DNA from: an uncultured Eubacteriales bacterium
Lineage (GTDB): Bacteria > Bacillota > Clostridia > Oscillospirales > Oscillospiraceae
Direction of reading: 5' to 3'
Length of the DNA stretch: 9,055 bases
NCBI GenBank assembly: GCA_900555735.1
Contig: USMI01000073.1
Location: 1 to 9,055 of the forward strand
Shown here: positions 1 to 6,184 of the stretch, in pieces
Layout of the letters: every line of letters begins with the position of its first letter
Position numbering within the stretch: the first letter of the stretch is position 1
Position numbers and translations under genes: made by a program
The notes under the pieces: generated by a model
Seen by the model: only the letters and a program-made list of their open reading frames with translations
What the model was told of the DNA's origin: nothing
Databases searched by the model: none

Positions 1-169
1 CCAGCGTCAGCCAGAAGCCACCCTCCGCCGCCATGCGGCACAGGGCGCGGGCGGTATCCACCGGCGTGGGGATGGGCAGCAGCAGCGAGCGGTTGGCGGC
101 CATGGCCGCCAGCTGCCACACCACCAGCCAGAACAAAACCGATATGCTGTTTTTCAGCGCCTTACGCAC
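1..169 (-). CDS. ABC transporter permease, N-terminal fragment (SsuC/NrtB/TauC type)
   Basis: Only the first 56 codons are present; the gene runs off the left edge. The translation begins VRKALKNSISVLFWLVVWQL, a short basic start followed by a hydrophobic helix at about residues 8-24. It continues through LLLPIPTPVDTARALCRM, which resembles the N-terminal region of inner-membrane permeases of the sulfonate/nitrate/taurine ABC family. The proposed GTG start (169-167) overlaps the stop of the upstream substrate-binding protein gene by 8 bases. No good ribosome binding site precedes it, so translation is probably coupled. Another in-frame GTG lies 18 bases upstream (187-185) and cannot be excluded. 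Together with the binding protein it should form an importer; the ATPase is presumably beyond the window. The substrate is unknown. Confidence 0.72.
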   Translation of the reverse strand, partial: MRKALKNSISVLFWLVVWQLAAMAANRSLLLPIPTPVDTARALCRMAAEGGFWLTL

Positions 170-1175
170 CGTAATAGAAGTCGTCACCCGGCATGGCGCC
201 GCCCACGCTCTTGGGATTGGCGTCAAACATCACCTGCAAGTAGCCGCTGAGGGCGGACTTCATCTCCGCGCCGGTGACGAAGGTCAGGCCGCAGGAAGGA
301 ATGGCCTTCTGCGCCAGCGCCGCCTTGGGGATCAGACCGTACTGCTCGCACAGGGCGGCGGTGCCCTCCACATCGGACTGGGCCTTCTCGATAGAGGCGG
401 CGTACTCCTGCAAAAACAGTTCCACCGCACCGGGGTTCTCCTGCAAAAATGCATTGCGGACGATGACGCAGCCCATCATTAGGGTGCTGTCGCCGCCGGA
501 CACCCTGCCCCACTCGTCGGTCATGTTGAAGAGGGTTCTGGCGTTCTCGTTCTGCATCAGGATGCTGGTGGCCACCGGCTGGGGCGCCATGATGACGGCC
601 TCCGGGTCGGTCTGCCACACGGTCAGCAGCTCACTGCCCTCGCCCACGAACCGGATGGTCACATCCTTGTCGGGGTCAAGGCCATTGCCGTTCAGCACAT
701 AGCGGAGGATATACTCCGGGTTGGCGCCTTGGCCGGAGGCGTAGATGGTTTTGCCCGCCAGATCGGCAATGGACGCGATCTCCTGCCCGTTGCCCAGCAG
801 GGACAGCACGCCCAGCGTGTTCACCGCCAGCACCGTCACGCCGCCGCTGGTCTTGTTATACAGCGTCGCCGCCAGATTGGTGGCCACGGCGGCAATGTCG
901 GCGTCGCCGTTGGAGATGGCGGCCACCACCTCGTCATTGGCGCCGGGCATGGTGATGTGATAGGTGTTCTGCGTCTCGCCCGCGTCGGCGGCGGCCCACA
1001 GGTTCATGGCGCCGATGCCGGTGGGGCCGGACAGAACGTACAGGTTCACCTCCGCCGGGGCGGGGGTATCGTCCGGCTGCTGCGGCTCGGTATTGGCCTG
1101 CGTGCCGCAGGCGGTCAGGCTCAGCGCCATGGTCAGCGCCAGCAGCAGACTGATAATAGATTTGATGTGCTTCAT
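162..1175 (-). CDS. ABC transporter substrate-binding lipoprotein (NMT1/SsuA-like)
   Basis: 337 aa. The N-terminus is a lipoprotein signal: basic MKHIK, a hydrophobic stretch, and lipobox LTAC with the acylated cysteine at residue 23. A Pro/Asp-rich linker follows, to about residue 42. The mature part starts NLYVLSGPTGIGAMNLW and has the periplasmic-binding-protein type 2 pattern of the NMT1/THI5/SsuA group: ISNGDADIAAVATN near residue 90 and IADLAGKTIYASGQGANPEYI near residue 140. It should sit on the outer face of the membrane and deliver a small ligand to the permease encoded next. The group covers sulfonates, nitrate, taurine and pyrimidine precursors, so the ligand cannot be named. GAGGT lies 6 bases before the ATG. 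The start overlaps the stop of the Crp-like regulator gene in an ATGA, so regulator, binding protein and permease form one operon. Confidence 0.88.
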   Translation of the reverse strand: MKHIKSIISLLLALTMALSLTACGTQANTEPQQPDDTPAPAEVNLYVLSGPTGIGAMNLWAAADAGETQNTYHITMPGANDEVVAAISNGDADIAAVATNLAATLYNKTSGGVTVLAVNTLGVLSLLGNGQEIASIADLAGKTIYASGQGANPEYILRYVLNGNGLDPDKDVTIRFVGEGSELLTVWQTDPEAVIMAPQPVATSILMQNENARTLFNMTDEWGRVSGGDSTLMMGCVIVRNAFLQENPGAVELFLQEYAASIEKAQSDVEGTAALCEQYGLIPKAALAQKAIPSCGLTFVTGAEMKSALSGYLQVMFDANPKSVGGAMPGDDFYYGA

Positions 1176-1795
1176 TGGATTACCTCGATTCTTTTTCCGT
1201 CACGAACGATCAGTCCGGCGCGCTCCAGCTCCTCCATGGCCCGGTACAGGCTGGTGCGGCCCATGGACAGTGCGCCCGCCAGCTTCGTCATGCTGAGCTT
1301 CTCCGGCAGGTGGCCCGCCTCATCGCAGTTGGCCCGCAGCCAGCGGTACAGCCGGTGCTGGGTGCTGTCCTGCGTGAAAATGGTGATCTTGCCGTTGAGA
1401 AACCGCACCCGGCCGGAGAGGAAGGCGATATAATTCACCGCCATCCGGGGACAGCGGGCGAACCACTGCCGCAGCAGTTCTTCCGGCAGCAGCAGTACCC
1501 TGCAGCCGGTCACCGCCCGGATGCGGGAGACATAGCCCGTGCCGCCGAACAGCGCCGCCGCGCCGAAGGTGTCGCCGGGGCCGAAGACAGCCAGCACCGT
1601 CTGCTCCCGCGCGGGGGATACCGCCTCGGCGCGGCCCTCCAGCACAATGCCGAGGGCATGCTCCGCCGTGTCCGGCCCACAGATGGTCTCCCCTCGCGGG
1701 AAAGCCTTCACGCCCAGCGCCAGCGCATCGGAAACCAGCTCCTCTGCGCCCTGAAACAGGAAATGCCGCCGCAGGAGCGTCATGTGATCGTTCAT
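1172..1795 (-). CDS. Crp/Fnr-family transcriptional regulator
   Basis: 207 aa from the chosen ATG at 1795, which has AGGAG 6 bases upstream. A longer in-frame start at 1831 would lie at the -10 box and upstream of the predicted transcript, so it was rejected. Residues about 10-125 fit a cyclic-nucleotide-binding-like beta-barrel (FGPGDTFGAAALFGG at 71-85). A long helix (about 115-140) would be the dimer interface, and residues about 165-192 form a winged helix-turn-helix (LSMTKLAGALSMGRTSLYRA). Where E. coli CRP has the cAMP-contacting Glu-72 and Arg-82/Ser-83, this protein has alanine and no matching Arg-Ser pair, so cAMP is unlikely to be its ligand. It is the first gene of an operon with an ABC importer and probably regulates that operon and itself through the palindrome at 1809-1824. 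Effector unknown. Confidence 0.88.
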   Translation of the reverse strand: MNDHMTLLRRHFLFQGAEELVSDALALGVKAFPRGETICGPDTAEHALGIVLEGRAEAVSPAREQTVLAVFGPGDTFGAAALFGGTGYVSRIRAVTGCRVLLLPEELLRQWFARCPRMAVNYIAFLSGRVRFLNGKITIFTQDSTQHRLYRWLRANCDEAGHLPEKLSMTKLAGALSMGRTSLYRAMEELERAGLIVRDGKRIEVIQ

Positions 1796-1808
1796 AGTTG
1801 ACTCCTTT

Positions 1809-1824
1809 TGTTCCAAATGGAACA
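1809..1824. promoter_or_regulatory. Candidate operator: perfect 16-bp palindrome before the crp-like gene
   Basis: TGTTCCA-AA-TGGAACA, with two perfect 7-bp arms, lies about 3 bases after the transcription start predicted from the -10 box at 1839-1834. It directly abuts the ribosome binding site of the Crp-like gene. Two-fold symmetric sites of this size are typical for dimeric Crp/Fnr proteins, although the sequence is neither the CRP nor the FNR consensus. Its position after +1 favours repression or autoregulation. As RNA it could also form a small hairpin beside the Shine-Dalgarno. Confidence 0.65.
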
Positions 1825-1833
1825 GTTTCATAT

Positions 1834-1862
1834 AGTATAGCTGGCATATGCCCGGTTGTCAA
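1834..1862 (-). promoter_or_regulatory. SigA-type promoter of the crp-like/ABC importer operon
   Basis: On the minus strand, TTGACA (1862-1857) is followed after exactly 17 bases by TATACT (1839-1834), close to the SigA consensus. The predicted start is near 1827, giving a leader of about 32 bases. A 10-bp perfect palindrome, GGCATATGCC (1843-1852), lies in the spacer and may be a second protein site or chance. Confidence 0.75.
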
Positions 1863-1884
1863 GGGGCGAAAAATGTGGTATGAT
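1856..1884 (+). promoter_or_regulatory. SigA-type promoter of the exonuclease III gene
   Basis: TTGTCA (1856-1861), a 17-base spacer, then TATGAT (1879-1884). The predicted start near 1891 gives a leader of only about 22 bases. The -35 box occupies almost the same base pairs as the -35 box of the divergent crp-like promoter, so RNA polymerase probably cannot occupy both at once. Confidence 0.7.
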
Positions 1885-1912
1885 GGCGAAAAATACGAAG
1901 GGAGACCCCTTT

Positions 1913-2671
1913 ATGCGATTGATCTCATGGAACGTCAACGGCCTGCGCTCCTGCCTGAGCAAGGGCTTTCTGGATTTCTGCGCCTTTGCCGACGCGGATG
2001 TGATCTGCCTACAGGAAACAAAGATGCGCCCGGAGCAGGCGGAATTTGATCTGCCGGACTATCACAGGTTCTGGAACAGCGCCGACAAGGCAGGCTATTC
2101 CGGCACTGCCGTCTTTACCCGCAGGGAGCCGCTGTCCGTCACCTATGACTTCGGCCCGGACATCCACCGGCACGAGGGACGGGTCATCACCGCCGAGTAC
2201 GAGGACTTCTATCTGGTGTGCTGCTATACCCCCAATTCCAAGGATCAGCTGTCCCGTCTGGACTACCGCATGGAGTGGGAGGACGACATCCGGGAATACC
2301 TGATGGAGCTGGACGGAATAAAGCCGGTGGTCTACTGCGGCGACCTGAACGTGGCCCATCAGGAGATCGACCTGAAGAACCCGAAAACCAACCGCATGAA
2401 CCCCGGCTTCTCCGACGAGGAGCGGGCGAAAATGACCCGGCTTTTGAGCAGCGGCTTTGCCGACACCTTCCGCACATTGTACCCCGACCGCACCGGTGCT
2501 TATTCGTGGTGGAGCTATCGCTTCCACGCCCGCGAGAAGAACGCGGGATGGCGCATCGACTACTTCATCGTGTCGGAGCGTCTGTTGCCCCGTGTGAAAA
2601 ACACCGACATCTGGCCGGAGGTCACCGGCAGCGACCATTGTCCGGTGGTGCTGGAACTTAGCGAGGAATAA
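1913..2671 (+). CDS. xth: Exodeoxyribonuclease III (AP endonuclease family)
   Basis: 252 aa, the same length as I recall for Bacillus ExoA. This is a cytoplasmic base-excision-repair enzyme of the exonuclease/endonuclease/phosphatase fold. It cuts 5' of abasic sites and removes blocked 3' ends, using a divalent metal. All expected motifs are visible: WNVNG with Asn-7, LQETK with Glu-35, YTPNS near residue 105, GDLNVAH with Asp-144 and Asn-146, WRIDYF with Asp-216, and SDH with Asp-241 and His-242. The start at 1913 has AAGGGAG 8 bases upstream. In-frame starts further up would lie before the predicted transcript start. It is the only plus-strand gene here, is transcribed alone from its own promoter, and ends in a shared bidirectional terminator. 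Confidence 0.95.
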   Translation: MRLISWNVNGLRSCLSKGFLDFCAFADADVICLQETKMRPEQAEFDLPDYHRFWNSADKAGYSGTAVFTRREPLSVTYDFGPDIHRHEGRVITAEYEDFYLVCCYTPNSKDQLSRLDYRMEWEDDIREYLMELDGIKPVVYCGDLNVAHQEIDLKNPKTNRMNPGFSDEERAKMTRLLSSGFADTFRTLYPDRTGAYSWWSYRFHAREKNAGWRIDYFIVSERLLPRVKNTDIWPEVTGSDHCPVVLELSEE

Positions 2672-2704
2672 AAGAAAAAGACGGCCATGGCCGTCTTTTT
2701 CTTT
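2671..2704. terminator. Bidirectional intrinsic terminator between xth and the deacylase operon
   Basis: A perfect 34-base palindrome with 17-bp arms. The GC core, ACGGCCATGGCCGT, is flanked by A-rich DNA on the left and T-rich DNA on the right, so either strand gives a hairpin followed by U residues. It contains the last base of the xth stop codon and the last two bases of the facing deacylase stop codon, so it serves both convergent transcripts. Confidence 0.93.
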
Positions 2705-4286
2705 ATCTCCGGATAATCATTCCCGGTTTTGCACCGGTCACTTCTCCCTCGCGGATGGCGAAGGTGCCGTTGACCAGCACATGGGTCATGCCCTGCGAGG
2801 TCTGCTGCGGCTCGGTGTAGGTGGCCCGCTCATGAAGGGCCTGCGGATCAAACACGCACACGTCGGCGTCATAGCCCGTCACAAGGCGACCCTTATTCTT
2901 CAAACGCAGCACCTGTGCCGGACGGTCCGTCAGCTTGTGGATGGCCTGCTCCCAAGTGAGAGCGCCCTTCTCCCGGACAAAGTGCTCCAGCAGATGGGTG
3001 ACGTTGCCGCAGACGCGGGGGTGGAGCTGTCCCTCGGTGGGGTAGGTGGCGTCGGAGATGACGCAGGACAGGGGAGAACGGAGAATATCGCAGATGTCCT
3101 CCTCCGATGCCATGAAGTCGATCATGGTGATCTGGCCATGCTCACGGGCCAGCAGCTCGCAGCAGGAGGACAGGGGATCCTGTCCTATCAGGGCGGCAAT
3201 CTCCATCAGGTTATGGCCCTGATAGGGGTGATCCTCCGGACAGTGGAGGGAGGTGAGATAGATACCGTCCCAGCCCGCCAGCTTGGCGATGTCGTCAAAG
3301 CCCACGCCGCTTTCGATGCGCGCCGCCAGCTGACGGCGCACCTCTTTATCCTTCAAGCGCTCCACCACCGCCTCCATACCGCCGGTGAGATAGTCCGGCG
3401 GCAGAATGTGCAGCAGTTGGGTGGAGCCGGCAGTGTAGGGATACACGTCGCAGTCCACGGCAAGCCCCTCGCTTTGCGCCTGCTCCAGCAGGGACAGTAC
3501 CTGCGGGATCTTCCTGCCCCAGTTGTCCCGGCCCATGGCCTTAAGATGGCTGATGTGGACGGGGCAGCGCAGCGCACGGGCCACGGCGATCATCTCCTCC
3601 ACGGAGTCCGCCACGCCGCCGCCCTCCTGCCGCATGTGGACGGTAACGGGGATATCCGTCCCGGCCACGGGCTGTAAGGCCCGGATGAGATCGGCGGTGG
3701 AATAGAAGCACTCCGGGGCGTAGCCAAGGCCAAGACTGACGCCCAGCGCCCCGTCGGCAAGGGAGCGCTCCATCTGACGGTGGATGGCGGCGAAGTGGCC
3801 GTCCGCCAGCTCCGTCAGCTGATAGCCCGCCGTGTCGGCACGGAGGGTACCCGCGCCCACCAGCATGCCTGCGTTCAAGGGTAGGGCAGGCAGAGAGCGG
3901 AAATACCCCGCCATCGAGCGGCTGTCCAGCCGGGGCGGCAGCGTGCCGGTAATGGGCTGGAGATACGCCCGGATGGCCGTCTCGTTATCGGGGCCGAAGG
4001 GCGCGGCGGACAGGCCGCAGTTGCCGTTGACGATGGTGGTCAGGCCCTGACACAGCTCCCACTCCCCGAAGCCGGGGCGGAAGGCCGCGCCGTCGGCGTG
4101 GCGATGGATGTCGATAAAGCCGGGGGTGACGGTCATTCCGGCGCAGTCCACCACCTGACGGGCATCGGCATGGGACAGCTGTCCCACCGCGGCGATCCTG
4201 CCGTTTTCGATGGCGATATCTGCCGCAAACGCGGCGCGGCCGGTACCGTCAATGACAGTACCGCCCCGCAGAAGTGTATCAAACAT
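2703..4286 (-). CDS. N-acyl-D-amino-acid deacylase (D-aminoacylase-family amidohydrolase)
   Basis: 527 aa, no signal peptide, so cytoplasmic. The family hydrolyses N-acyl-D-amino acids to a free D-amino acid and a carboxylate, using zinc in a TIM barrel flanked by a small beta domain (residues about 1-55 and 465-527). The residues known from the Alcaligenes D-aminoacylase can be matched with nearly the same spacing: His-61 and His-63 in IDIHRHAD, Cys-90 in GNCGLSAAP, His-217 in VTVHMRQ, His-247 in HISHLK, and Asp-412 in SDATYPTEGQLHPR. The usual HTH/HSH is HRH here. GAGG lies about 9 bases before the ATG. Only 26 bases separate it from the upstream kinase gene, so it is the last gene of the lipoprotein/two-component operon. 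Acyl and amino-acid preference cannot be read from sequence; an N-acyl-D-Glu or D-Asp specificity is possible. Confidence 0.9.
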   Translation of the reverse strand: MFDTLLRGGTVIDGTGRAAFAADIAIENGRIAAVGQLSHADARQVVDCAGMTVTPGFIDIHRHADGAAFRPGFGEWELCQGLTTIVNGNCGLSAAPFGPDNETAIRAYLQPITGTLPPRLDSRSMAGYFRSLPALPLNAGMLVGAGTLRADTAGYQLTELADGHFAAIHRQMERSLADGALGVSLGLGYAPECFYSTADLIRALQPVAGTDIPVTVHMRQEGGGVADSVEEMIAVARALRCPVHISHLKAMGRDNWGRKIPQVLSLLEQAQSEGLAVDCDVYPYTAGSTQLLHILPPDYLTGGMEAVVERLKDKEVRRQLAARIESGVGFDDIAKLAGWDGIYLTSLHCPEDHPYQGHNLMEIAALIGQDPLSSCCELLAREHGQITMIDFMASEEDICDILRSPLSCVISDATYPTEGQLHPRVCGNVTHLLEHFVREKGALTWEQAIHKLTDRPAQVLRLKNKGRLVTGYDADVCVFDPQALHERATYTEPQQTSQGMTHVLVNGTFAIREGEVTGAKPGMIIRR

Positions 4287-4312
4287 AGGCGTAAACCTCG
4301 ATTTTTATGAGC

Positions 4313-5485
4313 TCAGTGCCGCAGGGGCAGCGTCACCGTAAAGCGGGTGGCCCTCGCGTCGCTGGCGGCGGTGATGGTGCCCTTGTGCCGCCGGACGATC
4401 TGTTGGGCGATGGCAAGGCCAAGGCCGAAGCCGCCCGCACCGGTGCGGGCATCGTCCACCCGGTAGAACCGGTCGAAGATGTGGGGCAGCTTGTCCGGTG
4501 GAATGGGGTCGCCGGGATTCTCCACTGCCAGCACCGCGTTTTTGCCGGAGATATCCAGCGTCAGGCGGATGGGCGCGCCCTTGGCGGCGTACTTCACGGC
4601 GTTGTCCAGCAGGATATCCAGCAGCTGGTCCAGCTGCTGGCGGTCGCCGGACAGGGATGCGCCGTTCTGAATGTCGTATTGCAGGGGATGCCCCGCCTCG
4701 AAGGCCACCGGCTCGAACCGCAGGGCGGCGTCGGTGACCAAATCGCTGAGATCCAGCGGCGCAAAGGGGGCGGCCCGGCCGCTCTCCGTTCGGGAGAGGG
4801 TCAGCATATTCTCCACCAGCGCCTTCATGCGGCGGGACTCCACGGAGATATTGTCCACATACTGGCGCTGCTCCGGTTGGGCGGAGGTCTTCAGCAGATC
4901 GGCGGAGGACAGGATCACCGTCAGGGGCGTTTTCAGCTCATGGCTGGCGTCGGAGAGAAACTGCTGCTGATTCTGCCACGTCCGGGCCACGGGCCGGGTG
5001 ACGAAGCCGCTCAGCAGCCAGCTGAGGCCGAACAGCACCAGCAGCGCCGCCGCACCGATCAGCAGACAGACCCGCACCAGCGAGCGGAGGGTAGCCTGCT
5101 CGAAGGTGCTGTCCATAAAGGCGATGCGGACGGTGAGGGCGCCCTCCAGCCGGAAATAGCGCATATGCTGCGCGGGCAGCACGCCGCTGTCCGCGTCGGC
5201 GGACAGGGCCGCCGTCACCAGCGGCAGCAGGGTATCCTCGTCCTGTAAGTCGTAGTAATTGCTGCCGGAGACGCGGACGGTGCCGCTGGGCAGCACCTCC
5301 GCCACGAAGCAGGGTACCCGTGCCTCGGACGTGCCGGAGACCACCGCCTGCCGCAGCTGGTATTCATAGCTCTGGGCGATATTGTTGCGGGAAAAGAGGT
5401 ACACGCAGGCGAACACCGCCGTCAGCACCAGTGCCGACACCAGCAGCGTCACGCCGGTGATCTTCCAGCGCAGCCTGCGGATCAT
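4313..5485 (-). CDS. Sensor histidine kinase, partner of the adjacent OmpR-type regulator
   Basis: 390 aa from ATG 5485, which overlaps the regulator stop as ATGA and has AGGAGG 6-7 bases upstream. An in-frame start 24 bases earlier has no such support. Order of parts: transmembrane helix (about 9-31), extracytoplasmic segment of about 105 residues, second transmembrane helix (about 137-160), HisKA with phospho-acceptor His-182 in LSDASHELKTPL, N box with Asn-295 in LLDNAVKYA, then NPGDPIPP, the F-box HIFDRFYR, and GFGLGLAIAQQ. The link between the second helix and HisKA is only about 15 residues, so a full HAMP domain is missing; this is common in related clostridial kinases. It should autophosphorylate in response to an external or membrane signal and phosphorylate the regulator encoded just before it. 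The extracytoplasmic segment is not a domain I recognise. Confidence 0.93.
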   Translation of the reverse strand: MIRRLRWKITGVTLLVSALVLTAVFACVYLFSRNNIAQSYEYQLRQAVVSGTSEARVPCFVAEVLPSGTVRVSGSNYYDLQDEDTLLPLVTAALSADADSGVLPAQHMRYFRLEGALTVRIAFMDSTFEQATLRSLVRVCLLIGAAALLVLFGLSWLLSGFVTRPVARTWQNQQQFLSDASHELKTPLTVILSSADLLKTSAQPEQRQYVDNISVESRRMKALVENMLTLSRTESGRAAPFAPLDLSDLVTDAALRFEPVAFEAGHPLQYDIQNGASLSGDRQQLDQLLDILLDNAVKYAAKGAPIRLTLDISGKNAVLAVENPGDPIPPDKLPHIFDRFYRVDDARTGAGGFGLGLAIAQQIVRRHKGTITAASDARATRFTVTLPLRH

Positions 5486-6168
5486 GCGTCCACCTCCTGC
5501 GTCAGGCAATAGCCCAGCATCCGCAGCGTCTTGATCTTCACCTGCGAGTGCAGGTGGGTCAGCTTTCGCCGCAGGAAGGAGATATAGACCTCCACATTGT
5601 TGTCCTCGGCCTGCGAGTCATAGCCCCAGACCTTCACCAGCAGCTGCTCCTTGGTGATCACCTGCGTGCCGTTGCGCATCAGAAGCTCCATCAGGTCGTA
5701 CTCCCGGCGGCTGAGCCGCACGTCCCGGCCATTGCAGCTGAGGGTGAAGGTGCCGCGCTCCAGCGACAGGTCTCCCCAGCGGAGAGCATCACTCTCCTGT
5801 AATTGGCCGCCGCCCCGCCGCAGCAGGGTGCGAACGCAGGCCAGCAGCTCCTCCGGCTCGAAGGGCTTGGTGAGATAGTAGTCCGCGCCGCAGTCCAGCC
5901 CGTGGACCCGGTCGCTCAGGTCGCTTTTGGCCGTCAGCATCAGTATGGGGATGGTGACGCCGGCGGCGCGGAGCTTCCGGGCCACCTGAAAGCCGTTCAG
6001 GCCCGGCAGCATCACGTCCAGCACCATCAGGTCATAGATGCCGGTCATGGCGTTGTCCAGACCGCTGACGCCGTCATAGCACACGTCGGCGGTATAGCCC
6101 TGCCGGTGCAGCAGCTGGCGCAGGGTGTCCGCCAGACGGGTCTCGTCCTCTACGATCAACAGGCGCAT
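5482..6168 (-). CDS. OmpR/PhoB-family response regulator
   Basis: 228 aa, full length. The receiver domain (1-117) carries the acidic pocket Glu-7/Asp-8, phospho-acceptor Asp-51 in VLDVMLPGLNG, Thr-79 and Lys-101 in LTKPF. The C-terminal winged helix domain (about 130-225) shows RREYDLMELLMRN, the recognition-helix pattern NNVEVYISFLRRKL, and a closing wing near LRMLGYCL. The start has GGGAGG about 7-8 bases upstream. It lies 16 bases after the lipoprotein gene and overlaps the kinase gene by four bases. It should bind DNA when phosphorylated by that kinase, most simply at the promoter of its own operon. Confidence 0.95.
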   Translation of the reverse strand: MRLLIVEDETRLADTLRQLLHRQGYTADVCYDGVSGLDNAMTGIYDLMVLDVMLPGLNGFQVARKLRAAGVTIPILMLTAKSDLSDRVHGLDCGADYYLTKPFEPEELLACVRTLLRRGGGQLQESDALRWGDLSLERGTFTLSCNGRDVRLSRREYDLMELLMRNGTQVITKEQLLVKVWGYDSQAEDNNVEVYISFLRRKLTHLHSQVKIKTLRMLGYCLTQEVDA

Positions 6169-6184
6169 AGGCTCGCCTCCCTAC

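Noticed and set aside
274..1433. Long plus-strand open frames opposite the binding protein and the regulator
   Set aside because: They are antisense to genes with clear domains, have arginine/histidine/glycine-rich translations without motifs, and lack ribosome binding sites. High GC makes such shadow frames common.
1796..1831. Longer N-terminus of the Crp-like regulator (start at 1831)
   Set aside because: That codon lies at the predicted -10 region and is upstream of the transcript start; ATG 1795 has AGGAG at good spacing.
2009..2638. Minus-strand open frame of about 209 codons opposite xth
   Set aside because: It lies entirely within exonuclease III on the other strand and shows no family motif or start signal.
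4307..5248. Plus-strand open frame of over 300 codons opposite the histidine kinase
   Set aside because: The kinase has every expected motif in the other direction; the antisense translation is low-complexity Gln/Gly/Arg-rich sequence.
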